This document shows positions 1-7,281 of a stretch of DNA of 64,000 bases, in pieces (positions within the stretch are counted from its first letter, which is position 1; each line of letters starts with the position of its first letter). The stretch is from Mycobacterium sp. 3519A (GTDB lineage: Bacteria; Actinomycetota; Actinomycetes; Mycobacteriales; Mycobacteriaceae). The stretch spans positions 868,001 through 932,000 of the forward strand of contig NZ_OESG01000012.1 of assembly GCF_900240945.1 (NCBI RefSeq), in the 5' to 3' direction. The notes below the pieces were generated by a model, which had not been told where the DNA came from, did no database searches, and saw nothing but the letters and a program-made list of their open reading frames with translations. The position numbers were made by a program, and so were the translations under genes.

Positions 1-158
1 AGACCTCCCAGACCCTCGGCCTCATAGCGGGCCAACCACGAGTGCAACGTCTGACGCGACACCCCAACCTTCGAGGCGACCTGCGAAATCGACAATCCGT
101 CACTGATCACCGCCAACACGGCCTGATACCGCTGCTCAGCCACGCTCAACTCCCTCAT
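1..158 (-). CDS. IS481-type transposase, 5' end only (runs off the left edge)
   Basis: The minus strand reads an ATG at 158-156 followed by 52 sense codons to the window edge. The visible N-terminus (starting MRELSVAEQRYQAVL) is a helix-turn-helix of the kind that opens IS481-family transposases, with a SxxQVASKVGVSRQTLHSWLARYEAEG core. The catalytic DDE part lies outside the window. The upstream sequence was replaced by the neighbouring IS481 element, whose end touches this start codon, so no ribosome-binding site remains directly in front of it and the gene is probably poorly expressed. Whether the rest is intact cannot be seen. Confidence 0.7.
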   Translation of the reverse strand, partial: MRELSVAEQRYQAVLAVISDGLSISQVASKVGVSRQTLHSWLARYEAEGLGG

Positions 159-1151
159 CTAGGTGTACTGCCCAGGGAGGTTGGTCAACCGTGTGATGGG
201 CGGGACCTTGCCGATCGCCGAGTGTTGCCGGTGGTGATTGTAGGTATGGAGCCAGGCTGGAAGTGCGGATCGTCGGGCTAGTTCGTTGGGGTAGTGGCGC
301 GCGAAGGCCCATTCTTGGGCCATGGTGCGGTTGAACCGCTCGATCTTGCCGTTGGTCTGTGGGCGGTACGGCCGGGTGCGTTTGTGCTCGATCTGCAGTT
401 CAGCGCACGAGTCGCGCCATGCGTGGGACTTGTAGCAGGGGCCGTTGTCGGTGAGGACGCGTTCGATGGTGACTCCGCGCATACGGAACCAGCCTGCTGC
501 CCGGCGCAGGACACCAATGGCGGTCTGGGCGGTTTCGTTGTCGTGGATTTCGGCGTAGGCCACGCGCGAGTGGTCGTCGATGACGGTGTGCACGTAGGCA
601 TGCCCCATGATCGGTTGCCATCGATGGTTGCGGGTGGCGCCGGGAGTCGTAGTTCGATTCTTCGTGCCCTGGGCGCGGCCGACAAAGCGCCACCCACCGC
701 CCACGGGGATGTTGCCAAGCTTTTTAACGTCGATGTGCATCAGCGAACCCGGATGATCGTGCTCGTAGCGTCTAATAATCTCACCAGTTCGAATGTCAAT
801 GTGCGACAGGCGATTCAGTCGACACCGCACTAGCACCGCGTGCACCGTGGAGGCTGGCATCGACAACCGGGAGGCGATCGCTAAGGGTGAGAGTCGATGC
901 CGCCACCGTAGATGCTCAATCTTTCGTACCAATGTCGAGGGTGTGCGCGTGGGGCTGCGGTGCGGCCGGCTGGATCGGTCGGTCATGCCTTGTGGGCCCA
1001 TGGCCGCATACCGCGCGGCCCATCGCTTGGCGGTCGGCCAGGACACGTGGAAGTGCTCGGCGGCCCGAACAATCGGCCAGCCCTCCTCGACGACGCGACG
1101 CGCCAGTAGTAGGCGTCCACGAGGAGTCAAAACAGCATTAGCGTGGACCAC
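159..1151 (-). CDS. IS481-family transposase
   Basis: DDE transposase of 330 residues. The N-terminal ~110 residues hold a helix-turn-helix (RAAEHFHVSWPTAKRWAARY), followed by an rve/RNase H-like integrase core with the acidic residues in HIDVKKLG, VIDDHSR, VLTDNGPCY and KIERFNRTMAQEW. The start is taken as GTG at 1151 because AGGAGG stands five bases upstream and the family protein begins VVHANAxLTPRGR; the open frame extends 23 codons further upstream without support. The stop codon TAG (161-159) is formed partly by flanking DNA. The gene looks intact and potentially active. Confidence 0.9.
   Translation of the reverse strand: MVHANAVLTPRGRLLLARRVVEEGWPIVRAAEHFHVSWPTAKRWAARYAAMGPQGMTDRSSRPHRSPTRTPSTLVRKIEHLRWRHRLSPLAIASRLSMPASTVHAVLVRCRLNRLSHIDIRTGEIIRRYEHDHPGSLMHIDVKKLGNIPVGGGWRFVGRAQGTKNRTTTPGATRNHRWQPIMGHAYVHTVIDDHSRVAYAEIHDNETAQTAIGVLRRAAGWFRMRGVTIERVLTDNGPCYKSHAWRDSCAELQIEHKRTRPYRPQTNGKIERFNRTMAQEWAFARHYPNELARRSALPAWLHTYNHHRQHSAIGKVPPITRLTNLPGQYT
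161..185 (+). repeat. Left terminal inverted repeat of IS481 element
   Basis: Twenty-five bases that are an exact reverse complement of 1253-1277. The transposase gene reads through this repeat; its last residues (NLPGQYT) are encoded by it. Confidence 0.85.
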
Positions 1152-1252
1152 GAAGGCCTCCTGATAGTTGCGGTGAAGTGGTAGCAGCTCCACCCCACGA
1201 CAGGAGGCCTTCGCCATCAACGACCGCTACAGCGTGTCGTCACACTTCCCCA

Positions 1253-1277
1253 ACCAACCTCCCTGGGCAGTACACCT
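1253..1277 (-). repeat. Right terminal inverted repeat of IS481 element
   Basis: Exact reverse complement of 161-185. It lies about 100 bp upstream of the transposase start. Confidence 0.85.
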
Positions 1278-1309
1278 GATATGTAGGCACCGTTTGTCAA
1301 TAGGCAGGT

Positions 1310-1344
1310 GAAAGCCGCCCCGGTTTTGCGTCGGGGCGGCTTTC
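1310..1344 (+). terminator. Hairpin terminator beside the IS481 element
   Basis: A perfect 12-bp stem (GAAAGCCGCCCC / GGGGCGGCTTTC) with an 11-base loop, followed by a short T-rich run. It is typical in shape of mycobacterial intrinsic terminators; the gene it once served is not visible. Confidence 0.6.
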
Positions 1345-1583
1345 GTTTGATCGGGGTTAGTCGGTGTCGCGGCGGTCGTTGGTCAACGACGGTGGTGTCA
1401 GACTGATATGCGCGGGTTGGGTACCGCAAGACGATGGTTCGGTGCGAACGGTGGCTGCTCTCTAGGGACGGGCGTCACACCAGTACTTCGGGGAATGCTG
1501 TTGTGGCTCATAGCTGTAACGCAGATCCAGTTCGCCTACCTCGCCGTCGACCGGCTGACTCCGATCAAGTTCGGTGGCGGTTG
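1345..1583. other. Gene-free stretch between the IS481 and IS110 elements
   Basis: Together with 1278-1344 this is about 300 bp without a supported gene. A short plus-strand frame (about 1465-1587) encodes a hydrophobic C-terminal-like tail ending in VDRLTPIKFGGGC and may be the remnant of a decayed gene, but it has no ribosome-binding site. Nothing else was recognised. Confidence 0.4.
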
Positions 1584-2666
1584 TTAGTTCAGCGTGGCAA
1601 GTGACCAGCACCAGCCGGCCAGTTCACGGGCGATCGCGACATTGGCCACCACGTGGTGTTTCTTACGTTCGTTGAACCGGCACCACTGCTGGTGCAGGCG
1701 CCGGTTTCCGGCATGCCCGCGATCCTTGAGCGCCGGGTCGACCTTGGCCCAGCGTGCCCGCATCGTCGGTCCAGGATTGCGGTAGGCCGCCCGGTGATGC
1801 CACGCCGCCTCGATCAACAATCGCCGCACATGGGCGTTGCCGGCCTTGGTGATCGAGCCCTGCACCCGGGATGCACCCGAGGAGTACTCGGTGGGGACCA
1901 AGCCGACGTAGGCGCCGATCGAGGCGCCAGTGAACCGGGTCCAGTCACCGATCTCGACGCTCAACGCCAGCCCGGTCAGCGCCGAAATCCCCCGTAGACA
2001 CCCCAATCGATTGACCGGGTCAGCCCAGCGCGGCGAGGCTGCCACGGTGACGATCTGCTGGTCGAGACGATCTCTGGCGGCGGTGGCCGTCAAGACGGCG
2101 TCGAAGTGATGGTCGAATGCCGCCATGGTGTGGGAATCGTCAAATCGTTGTCGACGAAGCCAGGTTTCGTGCACCCCGTTCCATGCCTGCCCACCGCAGT
2201 ACACCCGGCCGTGGCGCAGCAATAGTTTGGACAACCGGTGCCGGACTCGCATCAGATCAGCGCGCGCGTCTTCACGCGCACGCACCAGATCGCGCACCGC
2301 CTCCACGTCGGCCTCGGGCACGGTGACCGCGGTGATCTCGCCCAGACGCAGTAACCGGGTCAGATGCGCGGCATCGCGGGCATCGGTCTTGACCCGATCC
2401 CCGGCAGGACGGATCAACTTCGACGGCGCGGCAACCACGCAGTCGATCTCGGCGGCGGCCAAAGCCCGCGCGAGCCCGAACCCCGTCGGCCCAGCCTCAT
2501 AGGCCACCCGTACCGGACCTCGCAGCCGGTCTAGCCACGCCAGGATCTCGCCGTGATCGGGACACAACCGTGCCCGCTCAACCCGCCCCGTTTCTTCATC
2601 GACGGCATGGGCAACCACCGAAAGCGCATGCACGTCCAACCCGACACTCGTACCGTTGAAACTCAC
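1584..2666 (-). CDS. IS110-family transposase
   Basis: Transposase of 360 residues of the DEDD (RuvC-like) type. The N-terminal domain carries GLDVH, YEAGPTG and TDARDAAHL, matching the acidic tetrad of IS110 enzymes; the C-terminal half has the transposase_20 region (LRGISALTGLALSVEIGD and GNAHVRRLLIEAAWHHR) with the conserved serine-containing segment SSGASR. GTG at 2666 is chosen because AGGAGG lies six bases upstream; a TTG seven codons earlier would place the Shine-Dalgarno sequence inside the gene. IS110 elements lack obvious inverted ends, so the element boundaries were not assigned. It appears intact. Confidence 0.9.
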   Translation of the reverse strand: MSFNGTSVGLDVHALSVVAHAVDEETGRVERARLCPDHGEILAWLDRLRGPVRVAYEAGPTGFGLARALAAAEIDCVVAAPSKLIRPAGDRVKTDARDAAHLTRLLRLGEITAVTVPEADVEAVRDLVRAREDARADLMRVRHRLSKLLLRHGRVYCGGQAWNGVHETWLRRQRFDDSHTMAAFDHHFDAVLTATAARDRLDQQIVTVAASPRWADPVNRLGCLRGISALTGLALSVEIGDWTRFTGASIGAYVGLVPTEYSSGASRVQGSITKAGNAHVRRLLIEAAWHHRAAYRNPGPTMRARWAKVDPALKDRGHAGNRRLHQQWCRFNERKKHHVVANVAIARELAGWCWSLATLN

Positions 2667-2789
2667 CGGAGGCCTCCTGATCTGCAACTGTGGCTCTACC
2701 GATGCGAGTGTTCACTCATCGTCGGCAACCCACGTCCGATTGCAGCCCGAGGCCTTCGGCCTCAAGTCGCCTCCATACCGTCTAGGGAG
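2667..2789. other. Intergenic, IS110 flank with small hairpin
   Basis: No gene is visible. A short perfect hairpin (6-bp arms GAGGCC/GGCCTC around TTC) lies at 2749-2763 and could be a terminator or part of the IS110 end. Confidence 0.4.
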
Positions 2790-2880
2790 TGTCAAGGATC
2801 AGCCGAAGTAGGTGTAAAGCATCAGCCGAAACACTGTCAGGCATCACCCGACATAGAAATGTCAGCCATCAACCGAGGTA
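2790..2880 (+). repeat. Four tandem-spaced direct repeats of ~21 bp
   Basis: Four copies start at 2790, 2813, 2835 and 2860, with consensus near TGTCAggCATCAgCCGA and a centre-to-centre spacing of 22-25 bp (about two helical turns). Regularly phased copies of this kind form transposase-binding ends of IS21-like and some IS481-like elements, so this is probably the orphaned end of such an element. The transposase of that element is not in view. The array stops six bases before the island's left attachment repeat. Confidence 0.6.
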
Positions 2881-2892
2881 ATACACCTCTGA

Positions 2893-2931
2893 AGTGGGGC
2901 GGGCGGGGCTCGAACCCGCGACCAACGGATT
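2893..2931 (-). repeat. attL: duplicated 3' half of tRNA(CAU)
   Basis: Thirty-nine bases identical to 18943-18981, ending one base before the anticodon equivalent; allowing one mismatch the identity extends left to 2886. It is the displaced 3' end of the target tRNA and marks the left border of the island. Confidence 0.9.
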
Positions 2932-3235
2932 CGGTTTTGGTGGTTCTCAACATCGCTCTGAGATCCGGTTATTTCCCAGTGCTACAAGGGATTCCAGTGT
3001 CGTTCGGTTTCCAACGATAGAGCGCGCATTCCGGTCGTATCCCATCCATAACCGATGAATAATGGATGGCGAAAATGAGTAGGGACATAGCCACATAATT
3101 TGGGGGCGCGAAAGAAGTCCACGGTGTGGGTCCGACCGTGTCAGGGCCCCCTCGGCGCGCTTGCAGCACGTCCGAAGATCCCGAGCGCTGTCGTCTATGC
3201 GCCCCGGACGCATCCCCTCAAACCTGTCCAAATCG
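2932..3235. other. Island left end without a supported gene
   Basis: About 300 bp between attL and the abiEi control region. Open frames on both strands lack ribosome-binding sites and family resemblance. Base composition is more A+T-rich than the core. Confidence 0.4.
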
Positions 3236-3281
3236 GATACGAAACGTCTACAGGTGGCATTATCTGTCAACGTTTCATATC
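3236..3281 (+). promoter_or_regulatory. Inverted repeat operator upstream of abiEi
   Basis: Arms GATACGAAACGT (3236-3247) and AACGTTTCATATC (3269-3281) match at all but one position of 12-13 and flank a 21-base centre. It ends 25 bp before the AbiEi start. AbiEi antitoxins are known to repress their own promoter by binding inverted repeats, so this is probably its operator. Confidence 0.55.
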
Positions 3282-3306
3282 ATCCTCGCACCTAGGAGGT
3301 GACATC

Positions 3307-3864
3307 ATGGATGCTCTGACGCCGAGCACTGCGGGGCAGGTCGGCCTCTCGCGCATCGGGCTCTTCCGTGCCGCGCGGGCCGGTCGGTTCGATCGCATCG
3401 CCCGCGGTATTTACCTGCCCGCGAACGCGTCGGCCACCGACTGGGATCAGATCGAGGCCGCGACACGGCGACCCGATGCGACGATCTGCCTGACCTCCGC
3501 GCTTTCTTATCACGACCTGACCGATGCGATCCCTGCCGCGCTGGACGTTGCGATCCCCCGGGGATCCAGGACGCCGGCGAGCACGGGTGCGATTGCGTGG
3601 CATCAGTTCGACCGAGCCACGTTCGAGGCCGGACGCGAGCACATCACGATCCCGGGATCGGGTCAGATGATCTGGATCTACTCCCCTGAGCGGTCGGTCG
3701 CCGACGCTTTTCGACTGCGTGGTGAGGTCGGGTACGAGCTGGGTCGCGACGCGCTGCGAGAATGGCTGCGTCGAGGTGGCAAACAAGGCCGGTTGATGGA
3801 CATCGCTTCGCGCCTCCCTAGAGCGAAGTCTCCGGTACTGCAGGCATTGGAGATGCTGGGATGA
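3307..3864 (+). CDS. AbiEi-type antitoxin (type IV toxin-antitoxin), orphan
   Basis: Protein of 185 residues resembling the AbiEi antitoxin/transcriptional regulator family: an N-terminal winged-helix segment (GLSRIGLFRAARAGRFDRIARGIYLP) followed by the C-terminal antitoxin domain (ICLTSALSYHDLTDAIP, VADAFRLRGEVGYELGRDALREWL). The ATG at 3307 has a perfect AGGAGGTGA Shine-Dalgarno sequence. In intact systems a nucleotidyltransferase toxin (AbiEii) follows, usually overlapping. Here only short frames follow: ATG AGC CCA GCG TGA overlapping the stop, and a GTG at 3872 giving 11 codons before TAA. The partner is therefore lost or truncated, and this is probably an orphan regulator or remnant. 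Confidence 0.78.
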   Translation: MDALTPSTAGQVGLSRIGLFRAARAGRFDRIARGIYLPANASATDWDQIEAATRRPDATICLTSALSYHDLTDAIPAALDVAIPRGSRTPASTGAIAWHQFDRATFEAGREHITIPGSGQMIWIYSPERSVADAFRLRGEVGYELGRDALREWLRRGGKQGRLMDIASRLPRAKSPVLQALEMLG

Positions 3865-3987
3865 GCCCAGCGTGACCGCGAAGCCAAATATCGTCAAGAA
3901 CCGCTAACAGAGTCACGGAGACGACTAATATCGGCGGGCGAAACGTTAAGGACTGAGATAGCCGGACCGTGGGGTGGGGGCGCCGCG

Positions 3988-5607
3988 TTGACCCAAGATT
4001 CAATCGCCGATGACTTACGCCGGAGGCTGGAGGATGATCCAGACCTTCGCGACCTAGCCTCCTGCATTCCGCGAATACAGGAGGCCGTGAAGGAAGTCTG
4101 GTCGACAAATTATCAACAATGGTTCACGGACCACGGCACTGCGCACAGCCGGCGCGTGGCTTCCTATGCGATGCAGCTGACGCAATTGCCATTACTTCAC
4201 GATTCTCAGAAGCTCACCACTCTTGAGATGTTCATTCTCTGGGCTTCTGCATGGCTACATGACATTGGCATGCAAGATCTGCGATCAGCTGGAGCACCAC
4301 TTGGACAGATGAACAGCGCGGATTACGCCCGCGTACGCCATGAGCACCCCGAGCGAAGCTCAGAGAATATCCTTCATGAATGGCGCAAGTTAGGACTCCC
4401 GGACGGTGATGCTGCTCTAGTTGACGTTGTCGCCGATGTCGCGCGCGCACACGGTACTAAATTTTACAAGGACACCGTCGAAAATCGCTTACATGATGTA
4501 TCAACCGTCCGAAACAAAGAAGTTCGACCGAGGCTTCTGGCGGCGATTCTCCTATTTGCAGATGAGCTAGACCTTCACAACCAGAGGGTGGTCTTGTTGG
4601 GTGGCTGGCCCAAGAACAACGCGGTATCGGAGGCTCACTCCTTCAAACACAGCATCGTCCGATCAGTGCGACCAATTTGTGAAAGAAACGGTGGAATTGC
4701 AGTCGAACTGGAATTGTTGTTTCCGCCTAAACTGCCCGTGACCGACCAACAGCATGTTCAGCGATGGATAGAAGTGAAACTTCAGAAGCAAATGGGGATG
4801 GTCGAGCCTCAACTGAGAGCAGGATTCACCGCCCAAGCCCACTTCGATCGAATTATTCGCACGAGTGTAAGCACTTCGCGCACTCAAACTCCCCTGCCAT
4901 CGGCAGCGGCGCTGGCCATTATTCGCGCTGAAACAAGCCGCGATGAGCTAATCAATCACCAAAGTACCTTCGATCGCGTTCAAAGAGAACTTGATAGCAA
5001 CGGTGTGGTCGTCGTCGTTCCAAGAGGGCGCGGCATCGTGTCCCCTCGGGATGACGGCCGCGCAGACCTGGTCGAGGCTTTGGCTGCCGCTGCAGAGTCG
5101 GCCGGCCGAAAGACATGTGTTAGCCGGCAGGCTGATCTCGCGCTTGGCGCGACCACCGCCAGCGATGTCCTCGCACAGTGGCTGGCGTGCCTTAGTCTGC
5201 CGGTCGATGGCTCTGATTCAGGAAGCGCTGACGTAGATGGGAGATTGAACCAGCTCTTAGATGCCCTTACGTCGCAGGCTGACGAGACATATCTCTTCGG
5301 GATCCTCGGGGGCGAGTTTTTGAACGAAACCGATCTTGTTTGGATCGCCGAACAGGCAGTTCCGCGCATCCGCGAACGCTGTCCTACTGCTGGATTCGCG
5401 ATCACCAACAGCGTCGATCGATCCTTCGTCGTTCCAGGTACTGCAGTAACAACTGTCTCTATGTCAGACTTGTCAGAGCAGGATGTGGCCGACTATCTGA
5501 GACGCTTCACTGGGGAGGACGTCGCTGCAGCCGAGAGCCGGACACTTGATTCATACAGCAAAGTGAAGCTGCAGGGACAAGAACACTTGCTCGCGCAGCG
5601 AAGGTGA
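3988..5607 (+). CDS. HD-domain protein with degenerate NTPase-like half (putative defence)
   Basis: Protein of 539 residues. Residues ~45-195 form an HD phosphohydrolase-type domain with H49 and H53 (DHGTAHS), H91-D92 in HDIGM, H118/H120, H155 and D192 in ADELD, so the metal ligands look complete. It resembles the HD domains found in bacterial conflict proteins. Residues ~310-539 look like a STAND/AAA-type module without a proper P-loop: a strand plus VVVVVPRGRG where GxxxxGK would be expected, an ILGGEF strand and an LSEQDVADYLRRF segment as seen before the winged helix of such NTPases. The start is TTG at 3988; no better start is present. The next gene continues in the same frame after two stop codons. 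Codon use is more A+T-rich than the core. Function is not established. Confidence 0.7.
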   Translation: MTQDSIADDLRRRLEDDPDLRDLASCIPRIQEAVKEVWSTNYQQWFTDHGTAHSRRVASYAMQLTQLPLLHDSQKLTTLEMFILWASAWLHDIGMQDLRSAGAPLGQMNSADYARVRHEHPERSSENILHEWRKLGLPDGDAALVDVVADVARAHGTKFYKDTVENRLHDVSTVRNKEVRPRLLAAILLFADELDLHNQRVVLLGGWPKNNAVSEAHSFKHSIVRSVRPICERNGGIAVELELLFPPKLPVTDQQHVQRWIEVKLQKQMGMVEPQLRAGFTAQAHFDRIIRTSVSTSRTQTPLPSAAALAIIRAETSRDELINHQSTFDRVQRELDSNGVVVVVPRGRGIVSPRDDGRADLVEALAAAAESAGRKTCVSRQADLALGATTASDVLAQWLACLSLPVDGSDSGSADVDGRLNQLLDALTSQADETYLFGILGGEFLNETDLVWIAEQAVPRIRERCPTAGFAITNSVDRSFVVPGTAVTTVSMSDLSEQDVADYLRRFTGEDVAAAESRTLDSYSKVKLQGQEHLLAQRR

Positions 5608-5616
5608 AGGTGAAGT

Positions 5617-7047
5617 ATGGACCGACTTGAGGCGCAAGCTTCTGTCCTCAGCGTCCCGCCGGCCTTCGATGCAGACGTCGCTGCGGATATCCTTCGCAGC
5701 TCGCACGCTTGGCTCTCCGAACTGAAGGGCGACGACTCAGACCCGATTTCCGCGCTCCGCATCGCGGGCCTCCTCGTCGAGTCGCAGGGCGTTATGAGAA
5801 TCGCCGATCCGTTGAGAGCCGAGCTAGCTCGCCGACTGGCGACGGATCATCCGGCTCAGTACCGAGAGTCGGCGACCGCCTTCTCGAGGCACGCGCGCAA
5901 CGGGTTTCATGGCCGTCTGGCCCACTTACTTGGAGACCGAGGAGCCATGGTGAGCGCTGCCACGCTCGGTTTGACGGCGGCGGACAAGGAATCGGAGCGG
6001 GAGCAGGCCGACTGGCTATTGGAGGTTTTGACTACCGAGCCGGTCCGGACTGTCGATGCTGCGGCAGCTGTCCGCCAGCTAGAGCGGTCACCGCTGCGCC
6101 GCCCAGAAACTGATCGATTGGCTGCGCTCTTGCACGGATTGTATGAGTGGGGCCAGGGATGCCAGCAGAACGCGTCGGAGCAGTTCGAACTGGTGTTGAG
6201 TCAGCGTGAAGGAGATCGCACCGAAGCAATCGCAGAATATCTCCTTGGTGCGTATCGCGCCGAACAGGGTGACCATAGTTCAGGTCTTCTACACCTCGGT
6301 GCGGCCATCGATCTCCTGCGGAAGCTAGACGACTCGCCGCGCCTTGCGAAGGCATTGCTTTCGTACGGACGTGCCTTAATTGCGGGGGGCCATGCCGGCG
6401 CCGCATCCATCGATACGGTGGAGGTGGCTTCCGAACAACTTCGCATGGCGACAGCGGCGCTTGAAGAGGCGGTTGCAATAGCTATTAAAGTTGGCGACGA
6501 TCTCATTAAGGGCTTAGCACTTTTAGAATTGTCTCGTGTCGAGTACTCATCCGAACGCATCGACGCAGCGATAAAACTGGCTGAAGATGCGGCGCGAGCT
6601 CTGGCGGACCATGACCGAGAGCTTTTGGGCGCCCTGACTTTCATGGGCTTTCTTTACAGAGAGGCCGGCTTGCGCGACGAAGCCCGTCAAGCATTAACAG
6701 ACGCCGCCAACCTCGCAGCTAGGACAGAAGCACCAGATTTGAGCCTCGCCAGGCTGCTCAATTTTCAAGCGAGTATGGACCAACGGGCAGGGCTGGTGCA
6801 CGAAGCGATCGATAACGCTCGAGAAAGTGTCGCAATCGGAAGACGATCGGGCGATCGCCAGCACACCGCGATTGCACTGCATACTCTCGCAGCCATCCTC
6901 CTTGATATAAATAGTGCTGACGCCACCAACGAAGCCGTCGAATACCTCCAAGAATCTCAAGCGCTGCTGAAAGATATCGATGACAAAAACGGAATTGAGA
7001 TGGTTGAACGGACGCTCGAGCGGGCGCGAAGCTCACCCTCAGCGTAA
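5617..7047 (+). CDS. Winged-helix/TPR protein, partner of the HD-domain gene
   Basis: Protein of 476 residues. Residues 1-80 have the pattern of the winged helix that follows the NTPase in STAND proteins (LSVPPAFDADVAADIL and LLVESQGVMRIADPLR). From about residue 150 to the end the sequence is helical repeats of TPR type (for example LLGAYRAEQGDHSSGLLHLG, LARLLNFQASMDQRAGLVHE, ALHTLAAILLD). ATG at 5617 follows the HD gene by nine bases, is in the same reading frame, and has the purine-rich GGTGAAGGTGAAG upstream as ribosome-binding site. The two genes together have the domain order of a single STAND sensor (effector, NTPase, wHTH, TPR) cut into two polypeptides. Confidence 0.7.
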   Translation: MDRLEAQASVLSVPPAFDADVAADILRSSHAWLSELKGDDSDPISALRIAGLLVESQGVMRIADPLRAELARRLATDHPAQYRESATAFSRHARNGFHGRLAHLLGDRGAMVSAATLGLTAADKESEREQADWLLEVLTTEPVRTVDAAAAVRQLERSPLRRPETDRLAALLHGLYEWGQGCQQNASEQFELVLSQREGDRTEAIAEYLLGAYRAEQGDHSSGLLHLGAAIDLLRKLDDSPRLAKALLSYGRALIAGGHAGAASIDTVEVASEQLRMATAALEEAVAIAIKVGDDLIKGLALLELSRVEYSSERIDAAIKLAEDAARALADHDRELLGALTFMGFLYREAGLRDEARQALTDAANLAARTEAPDLSLARLLNFQASMDQRAGLVHEAIDNARESVAIGRRSGDRQHTAIALHTLAAILLDINSADATNEAVEYLQESQALLKDIDDKNGIEMVERTLERARSSPSA

Positions 7048-7281
7048 TGCATTTAGCAGTTCGGTGCGAAACGGCGCTATCGTCGCACTATAAGTGATCG
7101 CTGTTGCGACGGTTTCTCCGTCTGGCGCTCGCAACATTGAGGGTGGTCAAGCTGTTCGCCCACAACGTCCGGCTGCGACCCACGGGGCTGACAAGATCGG
7201 AAGATGCGACCGCGCGACCCTGGCCGAACCTGACCCAAATTGAGTTGCTGCTCTGTTGCCTACTTTCGCAATAATTCTCTT

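Larger units (their letters stand above)
161..1277 (-). mobile_element. IS481-family insertion sequence, complete
   Basis: A 1.1-kb element with one transposase gene framed by perfect 25-bp inverted repeats (161-185 and 1253-1277). The core terminus TGTACTGCCC...GGGCAGTACA could place the ends at 164 and 1274 instead. I see no convincing target-site duplication in the flanks, so the two ends may have been reshuffled after insertion or the true ends may differ by a few bases. It sits directly against the start codon of a second IS481-type transposase. Confidence 0.85.

Noticed and set aside
2790..2880. Possible CRISPR array
   Set aside because: The four repeats are separated by only 1-4 bases, so there are no spacers, and no cas gene is present.
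2947..3270. Minus-strand 107-codon open frame at the island left end
   Set aside because: No ribosome-binding site and no protein-like composition; it spans the abiEi operator.
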